This document shows positions 8,937 through 17,936 of a stretch of DNA of 64,000 bases, in pieces (position 1 is the first letter of the stretch; the number at the start of each line of letters is the position of its first letter). The notes under the pieces were generated by a model. That model made no database searches. It was not told the origin of the DNA and saw only the letters and a list, made by a program, of their open reading frames with translations. The DNA is taken from the NCBI GenBank assembly GCA_020636475.1, contig JACJXU010000006.1, positions 95,438 through 159,437 of the forward strand. Direction: 5' to 3'. A program made the translations under genes and the position numbers. The DNA comes from Chitinophagales bacterium (GTDB lineage: Bacteria; Bacteroidota; Bacteroidia; Chitinophagales; UBA2359).

Positions 8937-8986
8937 GTAAAAAAATCAGTACATCAGATATTGCGCTAATGTACTGAAATGTTTTT
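8937..8986 (-). terminator. Terminator between rpoD and ffh
   Basis: CAGTACAT (8947-8954) pairs perfectly with ATGTACTG (8969-8976). On the minus strand the stem is followed by a run of seven T, just past the rpoD stop. T-rich sequence on the other side could also make it work in the plus direction. Confidence 0.65.
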
Positions 8987-9016
8987 TTATAAAATAAATG
9001 ATTGTTTCAAAAAAAA

Positions 9017-9886
9017 TTAATTGCCCAAATACGCTTTAAGCAATTTGCTGCGCGTAGTAGCGCGCAGTTTGTTAATAGCTTTGTCCTTAATCTGGCGCAC
9101 GCGCTCGCGGGTAAGACCAAATTTATCGCCAATATCTTCCAAAGACATGCTGTGTTCTACGCCAATGCCGTAGTACAGTTTTATCACATCTTTTTGGCGG
9201 TCGGAAAGCGTACTCAGGGAGCGTTCTATTTCCAAGCGCAACGATTCGTAATATTCGAGCATACGGTCGGTGCGGTCGGTGCCGGTATTTTCCAATACAT
9301 CTAAGAGTGAATTGTCTTCGCCTTCTACAAAGGGAGCATCTACACTTACGTGACGCGCCGCCACGCCCATAGTAGTTTCTACTTCGGACGATTCTATGCT
9401 CAACAATGCGGCTAATTCTTCGGGCGAAGGCTCGCGCTCAAACTCTTGTTCCAATTGGGAAAAAGCTTTGTTTATTTTGTTGAGCGAACCCACTTTGTTG
9501 AGCGGAAGGCGCACAATACGCGACTGCTCGGCAAGTGCCTGCAAAATTGACTGGCGAATCCACCACACGGCATACGATATGAACTTAAAACCGCGTGTTT
9601 CATCAAAGCGTTGGGCAGCTTTTATCAAGCCCAAATTACCTTCATTTATCAAATCGCTGAGCGAAAGTCCTTGATTTTGGTATTGCTTGGCAACCGATAC
9701 TACGAAACGCAGATTGGCTTTGGTAAGTCTTTCTAAAGCGTCTTGGTCGTTATCCTTGATGCGTTTGGCTAAATCAACTTCTTCTTCGGGAGTAAGCAAA
9801 TCTACCTTCCCTATTTCTTGCAAATATTTCTCCAGCGATTGACTTTCGCGATTGGTAATGGATTTGGTGATTTTTAACTGACGCAT
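9017..9886 (-). CDS. rpoD: Primary sigma factor RpoD/SigA
   Basis: This 289-residue sigma-70 factor has the short form typical of Bacteroidota primary sigma factors, lacking region 1.1. Region 1.2 appears as [20 protein letters not shown] and region 2 as [27 protein letters not shown] plus [19 protein letters not shown]. Region 3 follows with [15 protein letters not shown], and region 4 ends the protein with the helix-turn-helix [15 protein letters not shown]. In this phylum it directs RNA polymerase to TAnnTTTG/TTTG promoters, several of which are visible here. The start [10 protein letters not shown] is the usual one. Confidence 0.96.
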   Translation of the reverse strand: MRQLKITKSITNRESQSLEKYLQEIGKVDLLTPEEEVDLAKRIKDNDQDALERLTKANLRFVVSVAKQYQNQGLSLSDLINEGNLGLIKAAQRFDETRGFKFISYAVWWIRQSILQALAEQSRIVRLPLNKVGSLNKINKAFSQLEQEFEREPSPEELAALLSIESSEVETTMGVAARHVSVDAPFVEGEDNSLLDVLENTGTDRTDRMLEYYESLRLEIERSLSTLSDRQKDVIKLYYGIGVEHSMSLEDIGDKFGLTRERVRQIKDKAINKLRATTRSKLLKAYLGN

Positions 9887-10037
9887 AAATTCTTTCTAAA
9901 TAAAAATGTTGAAGTTTTTCGATTGGTTTTTTATAGCATATAGACAACAAGCATCGGACTTAGTCATCTTTTTGTAACAATGATAACCGAAATCGAATGT
10001 AAATTGTTTAAAACAATAAAGTAATGAATACAATCTG

Positions 10038-10045
10038 CAAAGATA
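10038..10045 (-). promoter_or_regulatory. -7 element upstream of rpoD
   Basis: The minus strand reads TATCTTTG, a full match to TAnnTTTG, leaving a leader of roughly 145 bases before the rpoD start. No clear TTTG is seen at the -33 position. The same octamer precedes tRNA-Lys at 36483. This is the only feature I see in the gene-free stretch 9887-10204. Confidence 0.5.
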
Positions 10046-10204
10046 AGGCAAAATGATTTTTTAGAGAAAAATATCTGTTGAAAAGCAGAAAAATTTAAAA
10101 CAAAATCAGATTATTGTGTTTATTTGCCGCTTTATTTTGTATAAATTGTATTAAAAGAAATTTTTTTTTATCATTGCAAATTTCTATGAGACATAAAACT
10201 AAAA

Positions 10205-10597
10205 ATGAGGAACATGGCAAGAAAAAAGTGTAAATGGGTTTTTTATATTCGCTCGTCGCCTGCGATTTTGTACAATTTTTTAACTACGCCCGAAGGGCTT
10301 TCGCAGTGGTTTGCCGACAAGGTGGACATAAAGGGAAATACGTACTATTTTTGGTGGGATGGTAGCGAAGAAACCGCCGATTTGTTGGCATCGCTGGAAA
10401 ATGAGTACGTGCGTTTTTTTATGGAAGACAACGAAGATGAGGAATATTTAGAGTTTAGGATTGAAAAAGAAGAAATAAGTAATGATACAACTTTGCATAT
10501 TACGCAGTTTTTGGATGAAGAAGACGAAGAAGCCGAAGCTTTGTTTTGGGATTCGTTGGTTGATAAACTGACGGGTAGTATTGGCGGCAAAAATTAA
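10205..10597 (+). CDS. START-like domain protein
   Basis: This 130-residue acidic protein has an SRPBCC/START-like fold conserved in Bacteroidota. Visible features are FYIRSSPAILYNFLTTPEGLSQWFADKVD at the N-terminus, typical of the AHSA1-like helix-grip fold, and the ending FWDSLVDKLTGSIGGKN, which would form the long C-terminal helix. The middle is rich in Glu and Asp. A hydrophobic ligand is possible but unproven. MARKK at 10214 is an alternative start to MRN at 10205. It lies 55 bases upstream of an LptF/G-type gene. Confidence 0.75.
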   Translation: MRNMARKKCKWVFYIRSSPAILYNFLTTPEGLSQWFADKVDIKGNTYYFWWDGSEETADLLASLENEYVRFFMEDNEDEEYLEFRIEKEEISNDTTLHITQFLDEEDEEAEALFWDSLVDKLTGSIGGKN

Positions 10598-10652
10598 ACC
10601 TTCCGGCAAAATTGGCGTTTTTGATGCGTAATGTTTTAATATTTTTTTCGAC

Positions 10653-12110
10653 TTGAAAATAATAGACCGCTTAATTCTCAAATCTTTTTGGGGACCTTTT
10701 ATTCTTACCTTTTGTATTGCATTATTTGTGCTGATAATGCAATTTTTGTGGAAATACATTGACGACCTCGTGGGCAAAGGCTTGGAGCCGCTTATTCTTG
10801 TTGAGTTGATGTTCTATCTTTCGGCGAGTATGGTGCCGCTGGCTATTCCTTTGGCGGTGCTACTATCTTCTATTCTTACTTTTGGCAAAATGGGCGAGCA
10901 GTACGAACTCGTTGCGCTCAAAGCGGCAGGTATTTCGCTACAACGATTTATGTTGCCCGCAGCAGTATTGGCGTTGCTGTTGTCGGGAGTAGCGTTTTTA
11001 TTCGCCAATTATATGTTGCCCGTAGCCAATCTGAAGTTTCACTCCATGATGTACTCTGTCATTCAAAAACGCCCTACCTTAAACCTGAAGCCCGGCGTAT
11101 TTTTTGATGGCATAGAAGGTTACAGCATTTTTGTAGGCGAAAAAGACGAAGATAATGTAACCATACGCAATGTGATGATATACGACCACCACAATGGCAG
11201 CTACAATAACAATATTTTGCTTGCCCAAAGCGGACAAATGTTCACTTCCGAAGACGGGAACTATTTGTTTTTTAATCTAACCAATGGCAACAAATACGAA
11301 GAACTTTCCGAATCGCAAGGTACGCCGCGCGCCAAAGTACCCGAGCGCGAATTGATGCGTTATCATTTTGACAAACACGAAATGGTGATAGACCTTTCTT
11401 CTTTGGGTTTTGAAAAAAAAGATGAAGACCTTTTTAAAACCAATCAGCAAATGATGAGCGTAAAGCAACTTAAATATTACTCCGACTCCCTCCAACAGCA
11501 AATGAATACCTTAGACAATCAGCTACTTAGCCGCCTAAAACCTTTTTATGCTTGTCTGCGCGATTCTACTTTTTCGCCTGTCGCCGCCGCTGCATCCAAA
11601 GGAAATGATTTGAAGGAGTTTATTCATTTACCTATTCAACTTGACTGGGCAAAAGTTGCCAAAATGGCAAATGACGATACGCGCCGCGCCAAAAACTATG
11701 TCGATTGGAATATCAGTCAACAAAAATATTTGGTAAATCGCGAAGCCACTTACGATTATACACTACATAAAAAAATATCTTTGGCATTTTCGTGCTTCGT
11801 ACTGTTTCTTATCGGCGCGCCTTTGGGAGCTATTATCCGCAAAGGTGGTTTGGGAATGCCTATGCTCATGGCAATTATCTTTTTTATGCTTTTTCATATT
11901 ATTGATACCATTGGAAAAAAACTGGCACAAGACAATATTCTAAACGCTTGGGAAGGTGCGTGGTTGGCGGTAATCATTTTGCTGCCTTTGGCAGTATATC
12001 TTATTATAAAAGCTGCCAACGATTCGGCAGTATTTAATATTGATTCTTATCAGCGCAGGCTAAAAGAGCTTTTTAAACGGATTCCATTTTTCGCACAAAA
12101 AACTACCTAA
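10653..12110 (+). CDS. LptF/LptG (YjgP/YjgQ) family LPS export permease
   Basis: This 485-residue inner-membrane protein resembles the permease subunits that, with LptB, extract lipopolysaccharide for transport to the outer membrane. Its N-terminal transmembrane pair begins KIIDRLILKSFWGPFILTF and includes FLWKYIDDLVGKGLE. A large periplasmic segment spans residues ~110-375, and three C-terminal helices include LIGAPLGAIIRKGGLGMPM. The start is TTG at 10653, supported because KIIDRLILKSF is the conserved N-terminus of the family and no ATG precedes it. Its TAA directly abuts the GTG of the next gene, so translational coupling is likely. Confidence 0.88.
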   Translation: MKIIDRLILKSFWGPFILTFCIALFVLIMQFLWKYIDDLVGKGLEPLILVELMFYLSASMVPLAIPLAVLLSSILTFGKMGEQYELVALKAAGISLQRFMLPAAVLALLLSGVAFLFANYMLPVANLKFHSMMYSVIQKRPTLNLKPGVFFDGIEGYSIFVGEKDEDNVTIRNVMIYDHHNGSYNNNILLAQSGQMFTSEDGNYLFFNLTNGNKYEELSESQGTPRAKVPERELMRYHFDKHEMVIDLSSLGFEKKDEDLFKTNQQMMSVKQLKYYSDSLQQQMNTLDNQLLSRLKPFYACLRDSTFSPVAAAASKGNDLKEFIHLPIQLDWAKVAKMANDDTRRAKNYVDWNISQQKYLVNREATYDYTLHKKISLAFSCFVLFLIGAPLGAIIRKGGLGMPMLMAIIFFMLFHIIDTIGKKLAQDNILNAWEGAWLAVIILLPLAVYLIIKAANDSAVFNIDSYQRRLKELFKRIPFFAQKTT

Positions 12111-13322
12111 GTGGCTACAAGAGTACATGCCGTATGGATTGAAGCGGTGGCACATATTTTACAGGAAATTTTTCAAGAAAATCGTTATGCCGACAAAGCC
12201 GTAGCTTATCAGTTGAAACAACACCGAAACTGGGGAAGTCGCGACCGTGCGTTTATTGCCGAAAATGTGTATGAATGTGTGCGTTATGCGCGTCTTTTGC
12301 AGGAAATTGCCGAAAAACAAGCCCAAACGCTCGAAGATTGGAAGCAAATTTGGGCAATTCATTGGATTTTGCAAGGAAATATTTTGCCCGAAGGCTTTGC
12401 GACAAATAGTACAGAAGCGGCAATTTTACAGCGAAAAAAAGATTTTGATGCAATAAGAAGCCTGCGCGAATCTATTCCCGAATGGATAGACCGCGAAGGA
12501 GAACAGAGTTTGGGTACGCCGCTTTGGGAGGAAACTTTGGCTTTTTTGAACAAACCTGCCGAAGTGTGGTTGCGGGCAAATTTGCTCAAAACTACCGCCG
12601 CCGAACTACAAGCATCATTGGCAAAAGAACATATTGCTACCGAAATTGTCCACCAAAATTGCTTGCGCGTAACAAAACGCAAAAACTTGTTTCAGACCAA
12701 AGCTTTTCAGCAAGGTTGGTTTGAAGTGCAAGACTATGGCTCACAGCAAATAGCACCGCTATTGGGCGTAAGCGCGGGTGCGCGTGTTATTGATGCCTGT
12801 GCCGGCGGCGGCGGAAAAACCCTCCACTTAGCCGACTTGATGCACAACAAAGGAACCATTATTGCCTTAGACGTTTCGGAAAAAAAATTGCAGGCTTTGC
12901 GCAAACGCGCTACACGTGCTGCCATAGACATTGTAGAAACGCGTCCTTTGGGCAATTCTGCCAAAACCATCAAAAGGTTGCATCAATCCGCCGATTACTT
13001 GTTGTTAGATGTACCTTGTTCGGGTTTGGGTGTGTTGCGCCGCAATCCCGACACCAAGTGGAAGTTGCAGGAATCGGCTTTGCCCGAATTGATGACACTT
13101 CAACAGCAAATTTTACAACAATACAGTAAAATGCTGAAAGTGGGCGGAAAAATGGTGTATGCTACTTGTAGTATTTTGGCAAAGGAAAACGAGCAGCAAA
13201 TAAATAACTTTTTGGATTCGGAGCAAGGCAAAAACTTTAGCTTAGTGGAGCAAACAACGCTTTTGCCCCAAAGCCATAATTGCGATGGTTTTTACAAAGC
13301 TTTGTTGGTGCGCAGTAGTTAG
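12111..13322 (+). CDS. RsmB/NOL1-like RNA 5-methylcytosine methyltransferase
   Basis: This 403-residue SAM-dependent methyltransferase of the RsmB/Sun family probably modifies rRNA. The N-terminal part resembles the NusB-like region of RsmB-type enzymes (NRYADKAVAYQL, NWGSRDRAFIAENVYE). Motif I is VIDACAGGGGKTLHLA at about residue 226. The two catalytic-type cysteines are in DVPCSGLGVLRRNPD (Cys ~303) and ATCSILAKENEQQ (Cys ~353). It starts with GTG directly after the stop of the permease gene. Its last 4 bases overlap the end of the convergent MarR gene. The exact target cytosine is not predictable. Confidence 0.88.
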   Translation: MATRVHAVWIEAVAHILQEIFQENRYADKAVAYQLKQHRNWGSRDRAFIAENVYECVRYARLLQEIAEKQAQTLEDWKQIWAIHWILQGNILPEGFATNSTEAAILQRKKDFDAIRSLRESIPEWIDREGEQSLGTPLWEETLAFLNKPAEVWLRANLLKTTAAELQASLAKEHIATEIVHQNCLRVTKRKNLFQTKAFQQGWFEVQDYGSQQIAPLLGVSAGARVIDACAGGGGKTLHLADLMHNKGTIIALDVSEKKLQALRKRATRAAIDIVETRPLGNSAKTIKRLHQSADYLLLDVPCSGLGVLRRNPDTKWKLQESALPELMTLQQQILQQYSKMLKVGGKMVYATCSILAKENEQQINNFLDSEQGKNFSLVEQTTLLPQSHNCDGFYKALLVRSS

Positions 13323-13786
13323 GTTTTGTCGAAGTCGAAGGCAGAGCGAATTTTATCTAAAATATCATTAAGTTGCTCGGCTTCAGATTCAGAAATCTGT
13401 ACTAAAATAGACTCTATGTCTATATTAATAGCAATCAAATCACCAATAATTTTATTCCCCTCATCACTAAGCACTACGTAGGTATGCCGAAGGTCGGATT
13501 CGTAAGGTATTTTTTTCACCAATTTTTTAGCAATAAGTCTTTCTACAAGGCGAGAAACATCGGAACTTCTATCAAGCATACGTTTTCTAATTTCCTTAAT
13601 GCCTATTCCTTTCGGCGAACCATTTATAATACGGAGAATATTGTATTGTTGTACCGTAATGTCATAAGGGGCAAGCAAAGACTTTATTTGATAAATCAAC
13701 CAACTGTGGGTATATAAAATATTAACGATAGCTTTGGCTTTTTCGTTGCGAAAACTCTTTTGTTTTATGGCGGAAGCAATGTCCAT
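13319..13786 (-). CDS. MarR-family transcriptional regulator
   Basis: This 155-residue winged-helix protein has the MarR layout: a helical N-terminus, LAPYDITVQQYNILRII, the recognition segment MLDRSSDVSRLVERLIAKKLV, the wing YESDLRHTYVVLSDEG and a C-terminal dimerisation helix. MarR proteins usually repress nearby genes and respond to small molecules. It is transcribed away from the divergent GH3/beta-lactamase gene, 235 bases apart, which makes that gene a possible target. No obvious palindromic operator was found between them. Confidence 0.85.
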   Translation of the reverse strand: MDIASAIKQKSFRNEKAKAIVNILYTHSWLIYQIKSLLAPYDITVQQYNILRIINGSPKGIGIKEIRKRMLDRSSDVSRLVERLIAKKLVKKIPYESDLRHTYVVLSDEGNKIIGDLIAINIDIESILVQISESEAEQLNDILDKIRSAFDFDKT

Positions 13787-13947
13787 ACTTCAATTTTTAT
13801 TTCAAAAGTTGGGAAAAAGTTGAAAAACAGTTATAATATGTTGCAACATTTATAGGAATAAAATAGTTTAACAATAGTTGTTTTTTATAGGTATCGGCTT
13901 ACTGCCTGACAGTGTCTTGTATATTTTTAATTTTTATTCTATAATTG

Positions 13948-13955
13948 TACCTTTG
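13948..13955 (+). promoter_or_regulatory. -7 element for the GH3/beta-lactamase gene
   Basis: TACCTTTG fits TAnnTTTG and lies 67 bases before the ATG at 14022. No well-spaced TTTG is seen upstream, so the -33 contact is not supported. Confidence 0.45.
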
Positions 13956-14021
13956 TGAAAGTGATTAAGTCTAACTAAATAGAAGTTTTACATTTATATA
14001 AATGTAATTTATAGTGTAAAT

Positions 14022-17018
14022 ATGAGAAAAAAACATCAATTATTTTTAATGCTAATACTTTTGTCCGTTCAGTCGGTAGCATTATTCGCGCAGCAAGTAC
14101 AAAATAGTGCCTATTTTGAGCGGGAAGCACTTTGGGTGCAGCATACTTTGCAAAATATGAGCATTGAGGAAAAGATAGCACAAATGATAATGGTGGCGGC
14201 GTATTCCAACAAAGATGTAAACCATACTACTGCTATTGCCGATTTGGTGAAAAATCAGAAAATAGGCGGATTGATATTTTTTCAAGGCGACCCGCTTACG
14301 CAGTTAAAACTCACCAATTACTACCAAGACCTTAGTGCCGTGCCATTACTCATTGCCCAAGATGCAGAATGGGGACTTAGTATGCGCCTGCAAGATGTAC
14401 CCATATTTCCACGACAACTTATGCTCGGAGCAATACAAGACGATGGACTTATTTATGATTTTGGCAAAGAAATAGCCCGCGAATGTCGCCGCTTGGGTGT
14501 ACATATGAATTTTGCACCGGTAGTAGATGTAAACAACAATCCCAACAATCCGGTTATCAATGACCGCTCCTTTGGCGAAGATATATACAACGTAAGTGCC
14601 AAAGGAATTGCCTACATGCAAGGAATGGAATACAATGGAATTTTGGCTTGTGCTAAGCATTTTCCGGGTCACGGGGACACAGATGCCGACTCGCATCATT
14701 CATTGCCGCTCATTGCACACAGTCGGTCGCATTTGGATTCCATTGAACTTTATCCTTTTCGCCAGCTCGTCAAACGACAAGTTGCCGCAGTAATGAACGC
14801 ACATTTGTCCATTCCCGCCTTAGATAATCAAGCTCTCAGCCAACGCGCCGATAGTCCTATTATTCCCGCTTCTTTATCGCACAAAATTGTGACCGAACTA
14901 CTCCAAGATGAACTTGGGTATGATGGATTGAAAATAACCGATGCCTTAAACATGAAAGGTGTAAGCAATTATTTTGCTCCCGGCGAAGTGGACTTAAAAG
15001 CCTGCTTGGCAGGAAACGACATCTTATTGTTTTCGGAAGATGTGCCTCGGGCTATTCGGCTTATTAGCGAAGCAGTGAAAAACAATGAAATAAGCGAAGC
15101 AGAAATAGACCGCCGCGTAAATAAAATATTAAAAGCAAAATATAAAATGGGTTTGGCAGAAACAAAATTTGTAGCCGCCGAAAACCTGCTCGCAGACCTG
15201 AACACGCCCGAAGCCGAAATACTGCACCGCAAGCTCATTGCCGAAGCAATTACAGTAGCCAAAAACAACAATCAACTTCTACCTTTCAGAAACTTACAAT
15301 TCAATACCTTTGCAGCTATAACTATTGGTGCGTCCGGCGTAAATACGTTTCAAAATACACTTTCAAAATACACCAAAGTAGCGCACTACAATTTGCCCGC
15401 CAATCCAACGAATGTGCAAATAAATGAAATGTTGGCAAACCTGAAAAAATACAGTGTGGTAATAGTAAGCCTACACGATATGTCGCGCTTCGCGGATAAA
15501 AATTACGGCATTAGCGATGCAGTAATAGATTTTCTCCAAAAAGTACAAAACCAAAACCAAAACCAGACCGTTACCGTAGTTTTTGGCAGTCCGTATAGTT
15601 TAAAGTATTTCGACATGCAAAAAGTGGTTGTGTGTGCTTATCAAGATACGCCGCTCACGCAAGATATTACTGCCCAAATTTTGTTCGGCGCACTTCCCGC
15701 CAAAGGTCGCTTGCCCATTACGGCTTCGCCCGCATTTCCTTATGGTGCCGGAGAAGTGTTGAGTGGCAATATGCGTTTGCGTTACACCATTCCGCAAGAT
15801 GTGGGTTTTAATACAGATATTTTATATCAATTAGAAAAAATTGTAGAAGAAGGCATAAAAGACAAAGCGATGCCCGGCTGCCAGATTTTGATTGCCAAAA
15901 ATGGTGCGGTAGTCTATGAAAAAGCATTTGGTTACTACACCTACAACCGCAAACAGCCCGTAAATGTAAACGATTTGTACGACCTTGCTTCTATTACCAA
16001 AATTGCAGCAACTTTGCCTGCCCTGATGCAACTCTACGACGAGCACACTATTTCTTTAGATGAAACTTTGGGCGAACTGCTGCCCGAAATGCAGGCATCG
16101 AACAAAGCCAATGTGAAAGTAAGAGAAATTCTTACCCACGAAGCAGGATTGGTAGATTGGATTCCTTTTTATGAAGAAGTGAAACCTGTAAAAGGAAAAG
16201 TAAATCCTATTTTTAGTACGCATGCAGATGCGCAACACACCATACATGTAGCCGACAAATTGTATATGGAAAGTGCCTATCAACATGAAATGTGGCAAAA
16301 AATTATTGATTCGCCTTTGCAGGAAAAAAAATACAAGTACAGCGATGTGGGCTTTTATATTTTTCAAAAATTAATTGAACAAACAAGGCATCAATCCTTA
16401 GATAATTACTGCCAGCTAATGTTTTACGATGTGCTGGGAATGGACAGAACATCTTTTAATCCACTAAACTGTTTTCCCAAAGACGAAATCGCTCCTACGG
16501 AAAAGGATACTTATTTTCGTATACAGCAGTTGCAAGGTTATGTACACGATATGGGCGCAGCTATGATGGGCGGTGTTGGCGGACACGCAGGGCTTTTTTC
16601 CAATGCCAACGATTTGGCAAAATTGATGCAAATGTATCTCAACAAAGGCGACTACGGCGGAAATCGTTTTGTCAATACCGAAACCATTTCTTTGTTTACC
16701 CAACGCCAAAGCGAAGAATGTCGGCGCGGTTTGGGCTTCGATAAGCCCGAACCAAGTGTGGGAAGTGCCGGACCCACAGCAGTTTGCGCACCCATAAGTA
16801 CTTTTGGACACACCGGATTTACGGGAACTTGCGCTTGGGTAGATCCAGATAATGAGTTGATTTACATTTTTTTATCAAACAGAGTTTATCCCGATATGAA
16901 AAATAATCTGCTCGCAAGAAACAACATCCGCACCCGTATTCAGGAAGTAATTTATGCCGCCTTGGGTATTACCGAAGCGCAGGAACCCTTGCAAAATCCA
17001 ATCAACATTAACCGATAA
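14022..17018 (+). CDS. GH3 beta-N-acetylglucosaminidase fused to a beta-lactamase-type domain
   Basis: This 998-residue exported protein begins with a signal peptide (LFLMLILLSVQSVALFAQ). Residues ~40-390 form a NagZ-type glycoside hydrolase family 3 domain, with KHFPGHGDTDADSHH at 212-226 (His-Asp general acid/base pair) and the probable nucleophile Asp307 in GLKITDALN. A GH3 C-terminal alpha/beta region follows. Residues ~610-985 form a class C-like serine hydrolase domain with SITK (Ser657, Lys660), YSD (773-775) and HTG (930-932). NagZ removes GlcNAc from peptidoglycan fragments and the second domain could cleave peptides or esters, so a role in wall turnover is inferred. The fusion recurs in Bacteroidota. 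The MarR gene upstream is divergent. Confidence 0.9.
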   Translation: MRKKHQLFLMLILLSVQSVALFAQQVQNSAYFEREALWVQHTLQNMSIEEKIAQMIMVAAYSNKDVNHTTAIADLVKNQKIGGLIFFQGDPLTQLKLTNYYQDLSAVPLLIAQDAEWGLSMRLQDVPIFPRQLMLGAIQDDGLIYDFGKEIARECRRLGVHMNFAPVVDVNNNPNNPVINDRSFGEDIYNVSAKGIAYMQGMEYNGILACAKHFPGHGDTDADSHHSLPLIAHSRSHLDSIELYPFRQLVKRQVAAVMNAHLSIPALDNQALSQRADSPIIPASLSHKIVTELLQDELGYDGLKITDALNMKGVSNYFAPGEVDLKACLAGNDILLFSEDVPRAIRLISEAVKNNEISEAEIDRRVNKILKAKYKMGLAETKFVAAENLLADLNTPEAEILHRKLIAEAITVAKNNNQLLPFRNLQFNTFAAITIGASGVNTFQNTLSKYTKVAHYNLPANPTNVQINEMLANLKKYSVVIVSLHDMSRFADKNYGISDAVIDFLQKVQNQNQNQTVTVVFGSPYSLKYFDMQKVVVCAYQDTPLTQDITAQILFGALPAKGRLPITASPAFPYGAGEVLSGNMRLRYTIPQDVGFNTDILYQLEKIVEEGIKDKAMPGCQILIAKNGAVVYEKAFGYYTYNRKQPVNVNDLYDLASITKIAATLPALMQLYDEHTISLDETLGELLPEMQASNKANVKVREILTHEAGLVDWIPFYEEVKPVKGKVNPIFSTHADAQHTIHVADKLYMESAYQHEMWQKIIDSPLQEKKYKYSDVGFYIFQKLIEQTRHQSLDNYCQLMFYDVLGMDRTSFNPLNCFPKDEIAPTEKDTYFRIQQLQGYVHDMGAAMMGGVGGHAGLFSNANDLAKLMQMYLNKGDYGGNRFVNTETISLFTQRQSEECRRGLGFDKPEPSVGSAGPTAVCAPISTFGHTGFTGTCAWVDPDNELIYIFLSNRVYPDMKNNLLARNNIRTRIQEVIYAALGITEAQEPLQNPININR

Positions 17019-17031
17019 GCAAGATAATTTT

Positions 17032-17039
17032 TACTTTTG
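17032..17039 (+). promoter_or_regulatory. -7 element upstream of nadC
   Basis: TACTTTTG is a full TAnnTTTG match, 49 bases before the nadC ATG. No matching -33 TTTG is seen. Confidence 0.45.
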
Positions 17040-17087
17040 CCTTGTTGTAAAATATAATCTCAGAAAATAAAAAATAAATACGGCGTA

Positions 17088-17930
17088 ATGAATTTTGACC
17101 TAAACGATTTTCTCCAACGCGCTTTCGCCGAAGATGTAGGCGATGGCGATTATTCTTCGCTGGCGTGTATTCCGGCTACGGCAATAGGCAAAGCCCGCCT
17201 TTTGGTAAAAGATACTGGCATTTTGGCTGGCGTAGAACTGGCACGACAAATTTTTGCCTATGCCGACGAACAACTAATTTTTACGCCTTTGCTGCAAGAT
17301 GGCGCGGCAGTAAAATTTGGCGATATTGCTTTTATTGTTGAAGGTTCAAAACAATCTATTCTCAAAACAGAGCGTTTGGTGCTGAACCTAATGCAGCGCA
17401 TGAGCGGAATTGCTACTACTACGCATCGCTATGTAGAAGCCATACAAGGAACAAACGCCAAACTTTTGGATACGCGCAAAACTACGCCCACTTTGCGTTA
17501 TTTCGAGAAATGGGCAGTGCGCATTGGTGGAGGCTATAATCATCGTTTTGGCTTGTACGATATGATAATGCTCAAAGACAATCATATTGATTTTGCCGGA
17601 GGCATTCGACAAGCTATCGAAAAATCGAACGCTTTTTTACAGGAAAATAAATTACACATTCCCATAGAAATAGAAGTGCGCAATCTCAGCGAGCTCCAAG
17701 AAGTACTGGCTTGTGGCAAGGTGCAACGCATTATGCTGGATAATTTTACACCCGAAAAAATATGCGAAGTACTGCCACTTATTCAGCGTCGCTACGAAAC
17801 CGAAGCCTCAGGCGGCATTACTATCGACAATATTCGCGCTTATGCCGAAACGGGTGTCGATTTTATTTCGGTCGGGGCTTTAACACATTCTGTAAAAAGT
17901 TTAGACCTCAGTTTAAAAGCATTCAATTAA
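17088..17930 (+). CDS. nadC: Nicotinate-nucleotide pyrophosphorylase (quinolinate phosphoribosyltransferase)
   Basis: NadC converts quinolinate and PRPP to nicotinate mononucleotide in de novo NAD synthesis. The 280 residues have the standard length. Motifs are EDVGDGDYSS at the N-terminus, ERLVLNLMQRMSGIAT, DTRKTTPTLRYFEKWAV, GGGYNHRFGLYDMIMLKDNH and the barrel end GGITIDNIRAYAETGVDFIS. It is followed after 6 bases by hemH, so the two are probably co-transcribed. nadA and nadB are not in this window. Confidence 0.95.
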   Translation: MNFDLNDFLQRAFAEDVGDGDYSSLACIPATAIGKARLLVKDTGILAGVELARQIFAYADEQLIFTPLLQDGAAVKFGDIAFIVEGSKQSILKTERLVLNLMQRMSGIATTTHRYVEAIQGTNAKLLDTRKTTPTLRYFEKWAVRIGGGYNHRFGLYDMIMLKDNHIDFAGGIRQAIEKSNAFLQENKLHIPIEIEVRNLSELQEVLACGKVQRIMLDNFTPEKICEVLPLIQRRYETEASGGITIDNIRAYAETGVDFISVGALTHSVKSLDLSLKAFN

Positions 17931-17936
17931 AATTTA

